64,000 nt of DNA from Hormiphora californensis (lineage: Eukaryota; Ctenophora; Tentaculata; Cydippida; Pleurobrachiidae), in assembly GCA_020137815.1 (NCBI GenBank), contig CM035350.1, positions 7,389,447-7,453,446 on the forward strand, in the 5' to 3' direction. Made by a program: the position numbers and the translations under genes. The notes under the pieces are model-generated. The model saw only the letters and a list, made by a program, of their open reading frames with translations, was not told where the DNA came from and searched no databases. Below are positions 1-12,600 of this stretch, one piece after another (the stretch's first letter is position 1; each line of letters opens with the position of its first letter).

Positions 1-299
1 AGAGAGAGAGATGTCTACGCTGATCTCTAGGAGCGTAGATTATTATTCTATATCTTAGAGAGAGAGAGAGAGAAGGCATGATTGTAACTAGTGATACCTT
101 TCAAAGGCTCCCCTGTTTCACTGAATTAGCAGAATCTTCCAATACAACAGAATCCCTGCTTCTTGTAAACAGCGACACACCCTGTATCAACACGTCATGT
201 TAAACTGTTCCATTTCTATTTTGACTTCTTCCCTCCTCTAACATCTGTTGTTCAAGGCTTGATACCAATTGCCTCTATTGAGGTCCACCTTCTCCTAAC
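1..299. other. Window edge: GA repeat and non-coding DNA
   Basis: Short GA tracts lie at 1-10 and 58-72, followed by about 230 bases with no exon I can support. I looked here for the first half of the C1 domain whose second half is at 3033-3129 and did not find it, so the tensin gene probably begins outside the window. Confidence 0.6.
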
Positions 300-3031
300 C
301 ATCCCCCGTTGAACCCTAGCCACCCTTACTCGGTCATATCACCCCAACCTTCTTAGCTTAGGTGTTCTAACCACCCTATTCTAACTTATTAACCACCCTC
401 TAACCACCCTCTAGGCTCTAACCACCCTCTTCTAACTTGTTAACAACCCTCTAACAATCCCTTTATTCCCTAACCACTCTCCTCTAACTAACACCCTCTA
501 ACCACTCTCTTCTAACTTGTTAACAACCCTCTAACCACTCTCTTCTAACTTGTTAACCACCCTCTAACCACTCTCTTCTAACTTGTTAACCACCCTCTAA
601 CAACCCTCTTCTAACTTGTTAACAACCCTCTAACCACCCTCTTCTAACTTGTAAGCCACCCTCTAACCACCCCTTTATTCCCTAACCACTCTCCTCTAAC
701 TAACACCCTCTAACCACTCTCTTCTAACTTGTTAACCACCCTCTAACCACCCTCTTCTAACTTGTAAGCCACCCTCTAACCCCCCCCCCTTTATTCCCTA
801 ACCACTCTCCTCTACCTAACACCCTCTAACCACTCTCTTCTAACTTGTTAACAACCCTCTAACCACTCTCTTCTAACTTGTTAACCACCCTCTAACCACC
901 CTCTTCTAACTTGTTAACAACCCTCTAACCACCCTCTTCTAACTTGTTAACAACCCTCTAACCACCCTCTTCTAACTTGTTAACCACCCTCTAACCACTC
1001 TTCTTATTACTTGTTAACAACCCTCTAACCACCCTCTTCTAACTTGTTAACCACCCTCTAACCACCCTCTTCTAACTTGTTAACAACCCTCTAACCACCC
1101 TCTTCTAACTTGTTAACAACCCTCTAACCACCCTCTTCTAACTTGTTAACCACCCTCTAACCACCCTCTTCTAACTTGTTAACAACCCTCTAACCACCCT
1201 CTTCTAACTTGTTAACAACCCTCTAACCACTCTCTTCTAACTTGTTAACCACCCTCTAACCACCCTCTTCTAACTTGTTAACCACCCTCTAACCACCCTC
1301 TTCTAACTTGTTAACAACCCTCTAACCACCCTCTTCTAACTTGTTAACAACCCTCTAACCACCCTCTTCTAACTTGTAAGCCACCCTCTAACCACCCCTT
1401 TATTCCCTAACCACTCTCCTCTAACTAACACCCTCTAACCACTCTCTTCTAACTTGTTAACCACCCTCTAACCACCCTCTTCTAACTTGTAAGCCACCCT
1501 CTAACCCCCCCCCTTTATTCCCTAACCACTCTCCTCTAACTAACACCCTCTAACCACTCTCTTCTAACTTGTTAACAACCCTCTAACCACTCTCTTCTAA
1601 CTTGTTAACCACCCTCTAACCACCCTCTTCTAACTTGTTAACAACCCTCTAACCACCCTCTTCTAACTTGTTAACAACCCTCTAACCACCCTCTTCTAAC
1701 TTGTTAACCACCCTCTAACCACTCTTCTTATTACTTGTTAACAACCCTCTAACCACCCTCTTCTAACTTGTTAACCACCCTCTAACCACCCTCTTCTAAC
1801 TTGTTAACAACCCTCTAACCACCCTCTTCTAACTTGTTAACAACCCTCTAACCACCCTCTTCTAACTTGTTAACCACCCTCTAACCACCCTCTTCTATTT
1901 TCTAACTTGTTAACCACCCTCTAACCACTCTCTTCTAACTAACACCCTCTAACCACCCTCTTCTAACTTGTTAACCACCCTCTAACCACCCTCTTCTAAC
2001 TTGTTAACCACCTTCTAACCACCCTCTTCTAACTTGTTAACCACCCTCTAACCACCCTCTTCTAATTTGTTAACCACCCTCTAACCACCCTCTTTTAACT
2101 TGTTAACCACCCTCTAACCACCCTCTTCTAACTTGTTAACCACCCTCTAACCACCCTCTTCTAACTTGTTAACCACCCTCTAACCACTCTCTTCTAACTT
2201 GTTAACAAACCTCTAACCACCCTCTTCTAACTTGTTAACCACCCTCTAACCACCCTCTTCTAACTTGTTAACAACCCTCTAACCACCCTCTTCTAACTTG
2301 TTAACAACCCTCTAACCACTCTCTTCTAACTTGTTAACCACCCTCTAACCACCCTCTTCTAACTTGTTAACCACCCTCTAACCACCCTCTTCTAACTTGT
2401 TAACAACCCTCTAACCACCCTCTTCTAACTTGTTAACAACCCTCTAACCACCCTCTTCTAACTTGTTAACCACCCTCTAACCACCCTCTTCTAACTTGTT
2501 AACAACCCTCTAACCACTCTCTTCTAACTTGTTAACCACCCTCTAACCACCCTCTTCTAACTTGTTAACCACCCTCTAACCACCCTCTTCTAACTTGTTA
2601 TCCACCCTCTAACCACTCTCTTCTAACTTGTTAACAACCCTCTTCTAACTTGTTAACCACCCTCTAACCACTCTCTTCTAACTTGTTAACCACCCTCTAA
2701 CCACCCTCTTCTAACTTGTTAACCACCCTCTAACCACCCTCTTCTAACTTGTTAACAACCCTCTAACCACCCTCTTCTAACTTGTTAACAATCCTCTAAC
2801 CACCCTCTTCTAACTTGTTAACAACCCTCTAACCACCCTCTTCTAACTTGTTAACCACCCTCTAACCACCCTCTTCTAACTTGTTAACAACCCTCTAACC
2901 ACCCTCTTCTAACTTGTTAACCACCCTCTAACCACCCTCTTCTAACTTGTTAACCACCCTCTAACCACCCTCTTCTAACTTGTTAACAACCCTCTAACCA
3001 CTATCTTCTAACTTGTTAACAACCCTCTGTA
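300..3031. repeat. 33-bp satellite array rich in CTAAC
   Basis: About 80 copies of a 33-bp unit. Each unit carries CTCTAACCACC, TTCTAACTTG and TTAACMACC blocks, and the blocks look like degenerate 11-mers. A higher-order duplication is visible: the rare variant GTAAGCCACC followed by CCCTTTATTCCC occurs at 651 and 1376 and again at 764 and 1489, and TTCTTATTACTTG occurs at 1001 and 1725. All three pairs are about 725 bp apart. The array runs directly into the splice acceptor at 3032, so it fills the 3' end of a tensin intron. The unit resembles CCCTAA-type telomere repeats only loosely. Confidence 0.95.
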
Positions 3032-3032
3032 G

Positions 3033-6000
3033 GTGTTCTGGGTGCAAAGCCCGGTGTCACAGAAGGTGCAGTGAACGAGTAACGACAAAGTGCACCCGAA
3101 TCGAAGCTCCTAAAGCACCCAAACCAAAGGTAGGAATTAACTGGAATAAAAGAGTTTCCTAGTTTCCTAATAATAGGGAAGGTTTTGGTTTGAGTAAGTG
3201 ACACCCAACTACCCCACACGCCTCTCAGCACAAACATTGTAATAACGAGAATTATGACAAATACCGGGAAACAAATAAATCTGACTAATCTATATCAGGG
3301 TGTGAACTGCATGTCGTGTTTGCTAGTCGCGAGCGCGCTTGCGAGACAAGCAAACACGTCAAGGTTCATTAACAAGCATGCTGCTCAGTCATTTTAGATT
3401 TAATACACAATGTAAGGATACCATGTAATAGGTGAGACTCTTGCCGTCACCCTCGTTCAAGTCCCGTGAAAAACGGAGCAGTACACGCAAACTGATGCCC
3501 ATTTTCCTCGCGTGACCCCGATTCAGCAGTTTGAGACACCAACTCTTTAGAGGGCCATATCTCAGGAACCAAACAAGATAGGAAAAATCGCCGTCTAATG
3601 AGGCGTACAGTTTTTAATCTAGTTTACCACTGTACCGGCCGTTTCACTCTCCGACCTAAAACAAAAATCGCAACCCCACAAAACTTCAAAATAATGAAAT
3701 TCGCATCTCGCATGTCGTGTTGCATGTCGTGTTGCATGTCGTGTCATGTTATTGACGCGCTCGCGTTCAACTCTCACACAGCAGCTGCAGAACATGGCAG
3801 GAAACATCGAGGAGTAGAGAGAGGGTCAGTGCCGAATCAAATATTTCTTGATCTTGATCTACTCCATCTCTCAGCTATCCTACCACTCATCAACTCGATC
3901 TCTCAGCTACCCTACCCCTCATCTACTCCATCTTTCAGCTACCCTACCCCTCATCTACTCCATCTTTCAGCTACCCTACCCCTTATCTAGTCCATCTCTC
4001 AGCTACCCTACTCCTCATCTACTCCATCTCTCAGCTTCCCTATTAGGGAAGCATAGAGATGGAAACGATTAGGGGTAGGGAATCCCTATCCATAATCGTT
4101 TCCATCTCTATGCTTCCCTAGCCCTCATCAACTCCATCTTTCAGCTACCCTACCCCTAATCTAGTCCATCTCTCCGCTATCCTACTCCTCATCTACTCCA
4201 TCTCTCAGCTACCCTACCTCCCATTTACTCCATCTCTCAGCTACCCTACCTCCCATTTACTCCATCTCTCAGCTTCCCTACCTCCCATTTACTCCATCTC
4301 TCAGCTTACCTACCTCCCATTTACTCCATATCTCAGCTTCCCTACCTGCCATTTACTCCATCTCTCAGATACCCTACCTCCCATTTACTCCATCTCTCAG
4401 CTTACCTACCTCCCATTTACTCCATCTCTCAGCTTCCCTACCTCCCATTTACTCCATCCCTGCCTCCCATTCACTCCATCTCTCAGCTACCCTACCTCCC
4501 ATTTACTCCATCTCTAAGTTTCCCTACCTCCCATTTAATAAATCTCTCAGCTTCCCTACCTCCCATTTACTCCATCCCTCAGCTTCCCTACCTCCCATTT
4601 ACTCCATCTCTCAGCTTCCCTACCTCCCATTTACTCCATCTCTCAGCTACCCTACCTCCCATTTACTTCATCTCTCAGCTTCCCTACCTCCCATTTACTC
4701 CATCTCTTACCTTCCCTACCTCTCATTTACTCCATCTCTCAGCTTCCGTACCCCTCATTTACTCCATCTCTCAGCTTCCCTACCTCCCATTTACTCCATC
4801 TCTCAGCTTCCTTACCTCCCATAAATACTCCATCTCTCAGCTTCCCTACATCCCATTTACTCCATCTCTCAGCTTACCTACCTCCCATTTACTCCATATC
4901 TCAGCTTCCCTACCTGCCATTTACTCCATCTCTTAGATACCCTACCTCCCATTTATTCCATCTCTCAGTTTACCTACCTCCCATTTACTCCATCTCTCAG
5001 CTTCCCTACCTCCCATTCACTCCATCTCTCAGCTTCCCTACCTCCCATTTACTCCATCTCTAAGCTACCCTACCTCCCATTTACTCCATTTCTCAGCTTC
5101 CCTACCTCTCATTTACTCCATCTCTCAGCTACCCTACCTCCCATTTACTCCATCTCTCAGCTACCCTACCTCCCATTTACTCCATCTCTCAGCTTACTTA
5201 CCTCCCATTTACTCCATCTCTCAGCTACCCTACCTCCCATTTACTCCATCTCTCAGCTTACTTACCTCCCATTTACTCCATCTCTCAGCTTCCCTACCTC
5301 CCATTTACTCCATCCCTCAGCTTACTCCATCTCTCTCAGGGAACCTGAGAGATGAAGTAAACGGGAGGTAGGGTAGCTGAGAGATGGAGTAAATGGGAGG
5401 TAGGGAAGCTGAGAGATGGAGTAAATGGGAGGTAGGGAAGGTAAGCGATGGAGTAAATGGGAGGTAGGGAAGCTGAGAGATGGAGTAAATGGGAGGTAGG
5501 GAAGCTGAGAGATGGAGTATTTATGGGAGGTAAGGAAGCTGAGAGATGGAGTAAATGGGAGGTAGGGAAGCTGAGAGATGGAGTAAATGAGGGGTACGGA
5601 AGCTGAGAGATGAAGTAAACGGGAGGTAGGGTAGCTGAGAGATGGAGTAAATGGGAGGTAGGGAAGCTGAGAGATGGAGTAAATGGGAGGTAGGGAAGGT
5701 AAGCGATGGAGTAAATGGGATGTAGGGAAGCTGAGAGATGGAGTAAATGGGAGGTAGGGAAGCTGAGAGATGGAGTAAATGAGGGGTACGGAAGCTGAGA
5801 GATGGAGTAAATGAGAGGTAGGGAAGGTAAGAGATGGAGTAAATGGGAGGTAGGGAAGCTGAGAGATGGAGTAAATGGGAGGTAGGGAAGGTAAGCGATG
5901 GAGTAAATGGGAGGTAGGGAAGCTGAGAGATGGAGTAAATGGGAGGTAGGGCAGCTGAGAGATGGAGTAAATGGGAGGTAGGGAAGCTGAGAGATGGAGT

Positions 6001-9000
6001 AAATGGGAGGTAGGGAAGCTGAGAGATGGAGTATTTATGGGAGGTAAGGAAGCTGAGAGATGGAGTAAATGGGAGGTAGGGAAGCTGAGAGATGGAGTAA
6101 ATGAGGGGTACGGAAGCTGAGAGATGGAGTAAATGAGAGGTAGGGAAGGTAAGAGATGGAGTAAATGGGAGGTAGGGAAGCTGAGAGATGGAGTAAATGG
6201 GAGGTAGGGAAGGTAAGCGATGGAGTAAATGGGAGGTAGGGAAGCTGAGAGATGGAGTAAATGGGAGGTAGGGAAGCTGAGAGATGGAGTATTTATGGGA
6301 GGTAAGGAAGCTGAGAGATGGAGTAAATGGGAGGTAGGGAAGCTGAGAGATGGAGTAAATGAGGGGTACGGAAGCTGAGAGATGGAGTAAATGAGAGGTA
6401 GGGAAGGTAAGAGATGGAGTAAATGGGAGGTAGGGAAGCTGAGAGATGGAGTAAATGGGAGGTAGGGAAGCTGATAGATGGAGTAAATGGGAGGTAGGGA
6501 AGCTGAGGGATGGAGTAAATGGGAGGTAGGGAAGCTGAGAGATTTATTAAATGGGAGGTAGGGAAACTTAGAGATGGAGTAAATGGGAGGTAGGGTAGCT
6601 GAGAGATGGAGTGAATGGGAGGTAGGGTAGCTGAGAGATGGAGTAAATGGGAGGCAGGGATGGAGTAAATGGGAGGTAGGGAAGCTGAGAAGTGAGAGAT
6701 GGAGTAAATGGGAGGTAGGGAAGCTGAGAGATGGAGTGAATGGGAGGTAGGGTATCTGAGAGATGGAGTAAATGGCAGGTAGGGAAGCTGAGATATGGAG
6801 TAAATGGGAGGTAGGTAAGCTGAGAGATGGAGTAAATGGGAGGTAGGGAAGCTGAGAGATGGAGTAAATGGGAGGTAGGGAAACTTAGAGATGGAGTAAA
6901 TGGGAGGTAGGGTAGCTGAGAGATGGAGTGAATGGGAGGTAGGGTAGCTGAGAGATGGAGTAAATGGGAGGCAGGGATGGAGTAAATGGGAGGTAGGGAA
7001 GCTGAGAAGTGAGAGATGGAGTAAATGGGAGGTAGGGAAGCTGAGAGATGGAGTGAATGGGAGGTAGGGAAGCTGAGAGATGGAGTAAATGGGAGGTAGG
7101 TAAGCTGAGAGATGGAGTAAATGGGAGGTAGGGTATCTGAGAGATGGAGTATGGCAGGTAGGGAAGCTGAGATATGGAGTAAATGGGAGGTAGGTAAGCT
7201 GAGAGATGGAGTAAATGGGAGGTAGGGAAGCTGAGAGATGGAGTAAATGGGAGGTAGGGTAGCTGAGAGATGGAGTAAATGGGAGGTAGGGTAGCTGAGA
7301 GATGGAGTAGATGAGAGTAGGTAGCGGAGATGGACTAGATTAGGGTAGGGTAGCTGAAAGATGGAGTTGATGAGGGCTAGGGAAGCATAGAGATGGAAAC
7401 GATTATGGATAGGGATTCCCTACCCCTAATCGTTTCCATCTCTATGCTTCCCTAATAGGGAAGCTGAGAGATGGAGTAGATGGGAGTAGGGTAGCTGAGA
7501 GATGGACTAGATAAGGGGTAGGGTAGCTGAAAGATGGAGTATGAGGGGTAGGTTAGCTGAAAGATGGAGTAGAGGGGTAGGGTAGCTGAGAGATCGAGTT
7601 GATGAGTGGTAGGATGCTGAGAGATGGAGTAGATCAAGATCAAGAAATATTTGATTCGGCACCGACCCTCTCTCTACTCCTCGATGTTTCCCGCCATGTT
7701 CTGCAGCTGCTGTGTGAGAGTTGAACGCGAGCGCGTCAATAACATGACACGACATGCAACACGACATGCAACACGACATGCGAGATGCGAATTTCATTAT
7801 TTTGAAGTTTTGTGGGGTTGCGATTTTTGTTTTAGGGTCGGAGAGTGAAACGGCCGGTACAGTGGTAAACTAGATTAAAAACTGTACGCCTCATTAGACG
7901 GCGATTTTTCCTATCTTGTTTGGTTCCTGAGATATGGCCCTCTAAAGAGTTGGTGTCTCAAACTGCTGAATCGGGGTCACGCGAGGAAAATGGCATCATT
8001 TTGCGTGTACTGCTGTCTCTTTTTTCACGGGACTTGAACGAGGGTGACGGCAGAGTCTCCCTATTACATGGTATCCTTACATTGGTATTAAATCTAAATG
8101 ACTGAGCAGCATGCTTGTTAATGAACCTTGACGTGTTTGCTTGTCTCGCAAGCGCGCTCGCGACTAGCAAACACGACATGCAGTTCACACCCTGTATATG
8201 TTACCCCACCCTTTTTCTTCTTTATAATCCCCGCCCTTTTTTAACCTCCGCCCTTTTTATTTAGGATCATCCCGGAGTTGTTAAAGCGTTAGGATTCGAT
8301 TTCCTGAGACGAAAAGTGGGGGCCAACAAAATGCGATACGTTGATGACAAATACGATCTTGACCTGAGGTAATGATTCAACTTAACTAATGAATTGTATC
8401 AACTGTTCTTCCAGCCTTAAAAAATTATTTTCCCTTTGACTTTGTGTGCACGTTCTATTGGCTCACTCATGATATGTACTGTACTAGACTGTGAAGTTGT
8501 TGCTGTAGTCCTAATAGCCGCCGCTCTCTACTTTTGACTTTTGATACTACCTTTGATACTACTTTCATTTTCTAACTAGCACATCTCAATCTCATGGTTT
8601 CGACAACTCCTCCATCGGGCATGTTCTGTTTTGACACGAGCAATATACGCAAAATCCATGTGAATAAATCCTTGTTTTATTTTGGTAACTAATAAGTGAA
8701 TATCAATAATTAGGTAGTTTGGGGAATATCATGTTTCTCTCTCGTTGGGCGCGGTTCTAGTTATTTTCTAACATGTCATCGATTGGTTAAGAAAGAGAGA
8801 GAGAGGGAGAGGAGAGAGAGACAGAGAGAGACAGAGAGAGAAAGCGGGTGGAGATAGATAGAGAAAGAGAGAGAAAGACATAGACAGAGAGAAAGATGGA
8901 GAGAGAGAAAGAGAAAGACAGAGAGAAGCCAGAAATATAAAAGTAGGTGGAGCTAGCTTTTTCTCCTTGCTGACTGTCTGCGTCAGAGTTTACTCAGCTC

Positions 9001-9548
9001 AATAGTTCAAATATGATATCCAGCTTTGCTGATGCGTGTACCACCAAAAAGCAGGACAAGCTCCCTCTCCTTGGGTGCGGTAGGAAGGGGCGGCAAGTTG
9101 AGAGGAAGCAGTCGATATCACCACCACCTCTACCACCCCGTGTGGAGGCAGTATCCCAATACACCGATCTTCCCACTATTCTCAGGTAGTATACGTTGTC
9201 TCTCAGTTTCAGATTATTTTGATTGTCTCACGCGACGCTTGTTTGCTTTTTCAATTTTAACAACAAACAAAGGTGACTGCATATGGTCTCTTACTTGATG
9301 TTGATGTTTTGTATATCCGGTCCATCGGTTGTTATATTTCTTGATCGCTCGGTCGTCTGGTGCGAGTTTAACAGAGCCTATCCTGTACTCTATTTTGCTT
9401 CTGACCTTTATTTGTTGAAGATTTTCTTACCTAAAAGATGATAGAAATTATCATTTCCTAGTGTTCTACTTTAGCATCCTAAGCTTATCCTAAAATCTTG
9501 TTCCGGCATTTGAGATAGATAGAGATAGGGAGATACTATCTAGATAGG

Positions 9549-9602
<54 letters not shown>

Positions 9603-12600
9603 CAGAGAGAGATAGACAGAGAGAGATAGAGAGAAAGACAGATAGGCTGATGCCAGAGATGAGAGAACGATAGTTTAGAGATAGATCGAGTACTTCATAT
9701 AACAAGCACCTTGCCTCCTAGTGTGCACTACATTAATTAGATTTCTCTCTCTCTCTCTGCTCTCCGAAACCCGGCCACCCCGAGCTCACCTGACAGATGC
9801 CCCGTCTCAGCGCGAGGAGACAAGCAGGAGGCTCCTCTCGCCTCCTTCTAGGGACATCTCTCACTCAGCGATACGGGAGGCGTTCACATTGAAAGGATGC
9901 AGCTCTCAATGAGGGCTGGATGATTGATCATAGGTAATGGCAGCTTTTCTGATGCAGAATGGTTGTGTTAGGTCGTGTCACTTCTCGTTTGTGTCGGATC
10001 TTCCTTCTTCTGTCTCTTCTTGTCTCTCTGTCTGTTTTACTTCTTCTCTCTTTTCTAGCCTCCTATCCGCCGAGTGACTATTCAAGGCCCAAATACCTCG
10101 CCACACCTACTACTAATCGCCTTTAGGTGCGAATATCTCCCTTCTCTCAGTTTTCTGCTTGTCTCAACTCCTGACCCGTACGTCCCTGCGATCCGCTAGT
10201 AAACACACCGAAGCCCCTAATATGTCAAGAACGGCGAGGGAGGCAGTGAGGATTATCAATATGTTTTTGGTACTTTGCAGTTTGTCCTTCTCTAGAATGC
10301 ACCAATTTGTTATTTTTAGGTCCGTCACTCATGTTTGTGCTGGACTCCTGTCTTTTGTCTCTTTTTTTCTTGTCTCTCTTTCTTGTCTGTTTTTCTCTGT
10401 CTCTCATTTTTCGTAGCCCCATATCCCCTCATATTGCATATTCTCACCCCTTTGACCTTTCTTTCCCCCTCTAACCCCCTATCGCCCCTCTAACCCCTCC
10501 CATATCCTTGTCTAACTCCCCTGACCCCTCTAACGTCCTAAATCCACTCTAAACCCCCTCTATCTACCCCCTATCGCCCTCTAACCCCCTCTAACCCCCA
10601 TCTCCTTGTCTAACTCCCCATCTCCTTGTCTAACTCCCCTGACCCCTTTAACCCCCACTCTAACCCCCTCTTCTCTCTCCCAGTTACATCTCTCCTCGGA
10701 TTATCGCCATGTCCTTCCCGGCCCAAGGCATGGAATCAGTCTACAGGAACCGCCTCCCCGATGTTGCCAGGCTCTTACAATCTAAACACGGGGACAAGTA
10801 CCTGATTATTAACGTCAGTGATAGGAGCTACGATACCACGTTATTCAATGATCAGGTGAGATATACATTAATTGATTAAGTTAATTAAATGGGGTGAACT
10901 GGGATCTTGTTACTGTTGTTATGTGTAGTATCTGATATATATTGTCGATTAAATGTTCCCCGAAACTAGATACTACTATTCAGTACTGCTGTATCACACA
11001 TTATAATAACATAAATATAATAACATATATGTTAATTGCATTGCGTTAATCCTCGTACCACCTTGTACCACCTTGTTCCCCGTGTTTTACTCCATCATGT
11101 CTGGATTACATTGTCTAAGGAGGTGCGAGAGAGAGGTTGTACTACTTGCAGCTGGGTATGCACAATAGCTAGGCTCTCATATATATTTTAAGCCTGCTGA
11201 CAGATCGCACTGAAACACTAGGCAGTAGGGAATCCTAAATTTATAACAGCTAGGAGGGAGAGGGAGAAGGTGGGAGATGAGGGTTTAATAGAGTTGACAG
11301 GTGCTGTTGACATTGTGTTCTCTTCCTCAGCTAATAGTAAACCTCTGGTAGAGTGTGATCCTCTATTATAGGAGAGCGTCTTAAATATAAATCGTCTTTT
11401 CTGGAGTTTCTTACACACACTTGAAAATAACAAACACACGGGTCACAGGCCGCTATCATATTTCATATTTCGTCCTATTATATAGCCCCCCCCTCTCAGC
11501 TACCTACATGTGTGTGTGGGTGTGTGTGTGTGTAAAACAGCTGCTATTGTGATGTGGCCCAGTCCTGTTACTAGATGTGGTTGGTGGGAAGAATGGGGGG
11601 GGGGGTTAACAATTAATGGGAGTTTAATAACAATATTCAGTAAGTTAGGTCATTGTATCCTACTCAACCAGATAGGTGTGGTTCTCTGCATAGTAGTAGG
11701 GTGTGATTGTAGGTATATGGGAAGTTGTTGCATATGATCTCACTAAAACTAGACAGAGAGTAGGGAAATGTCTATTATATACCACGTGCAGCTGATCTGT
11801 GTTGGGTGTGGTAGCTTGGGAGAGGTTTCATAGGTGTCTTCCTACTATTGGTTACAAATCAGAACATTCCCGGTACACTGGATACGATATTGTAGCAGAA
11901 GTGGGTATTGTAAGAGATAGGGAGAAGATGAATCCCGACCGAGACGTGATATTTTAGATTTTAAGTGGGTTTATTTTTCATATCCTGAATCACAATTTTT
12001 CTCGATAAACTCCCCTCCCTAAGTCAGGGAGGGGAGTTGATCGAATAAAAAGTGATTCAGGATATGAAAAATAGACCCACTAGGGACCCTAACCCCACCT
12101 TCCTAAATCCTAATCCCTCCTTCCTAACCCCTGCCTCCCCTCCCCCAGGTGGTAGAGTTTGGTTGGCCGGACCACCACGCACCCCTTATGAACACACTGT
12201 GTTGCATCGTGAAAACTATGGACAGCTGGCTCAGACAGGTAATGTTAACACAATATGTTAACCCCATGTTAACACATGTTAACCCCATGTTAACATGGCA
12301 GTTCTACACAGTAACACATGAACATAACATTACATGAGCATTGGGCAGCAGTTGTCACCTGATATTATAACTAGAAGGATGACAGACAAACATATAATAG
12401 ACATACAGACAGACCACTACTGAGAAATTTGTCGAAAATTTACCGTGTCAAACATTGACTCCCGACTTTTACAAAGAGTAGGTAGCTGCTGTAGAGATAA
12501 GTGTTACAAGCAGAGGGAGATGGAGGAAGTTGCCGTTGTAGGGAGAGAGCGAGTTTCTCAGAAGACATTCTTTTAGTTTTAAAAAGACTGCCGACTGTTA

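Larger units (their letters stand above)
3296..8194. mobile_element. Giant 4.9-kb foldback (palindromic) element
   Basis: The two ends are near-perfect inverted copies: CAGGGTGTGAACTGCATGTC at 3296 and its reverse complement ending at 8194. A likely 5-bp target duplication TATAT flanks it (3291-3295 and 8195-8199). Each arm has about 740 bp of unique sequence, then a 32-bp tandem array (CTCCATCTCTCAGCTTCCC type) that reverses orientation at a centre near 5340. Arms are unequal (about 2.04 and 2.85 kb) because array copy number differs. Smaller hairpins are nested inside: a terminal one at about 3315-3360 and an 80-bp one at 4044-4125, with mirror copies in the other arm. No transposase is visible; the short ORFs in the arms look like chance. 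It sits wholly inside the tensin intron 3130-8264. Confidence 0.9.

Noticed and set aside
300-3031. CRISPR-like or telomere array
   Set aside because: No unique spacers, and the host is an animal. The unit is 33 bp of CTCTAACC blocks, not CCCTAA, and sits inside a gene.
3598-4072. ORFs in the foldback arms, with mirror versions at 7452-7848
   Set aside because: They follow the tandem repeat and exist in both arms; no transposase motif.
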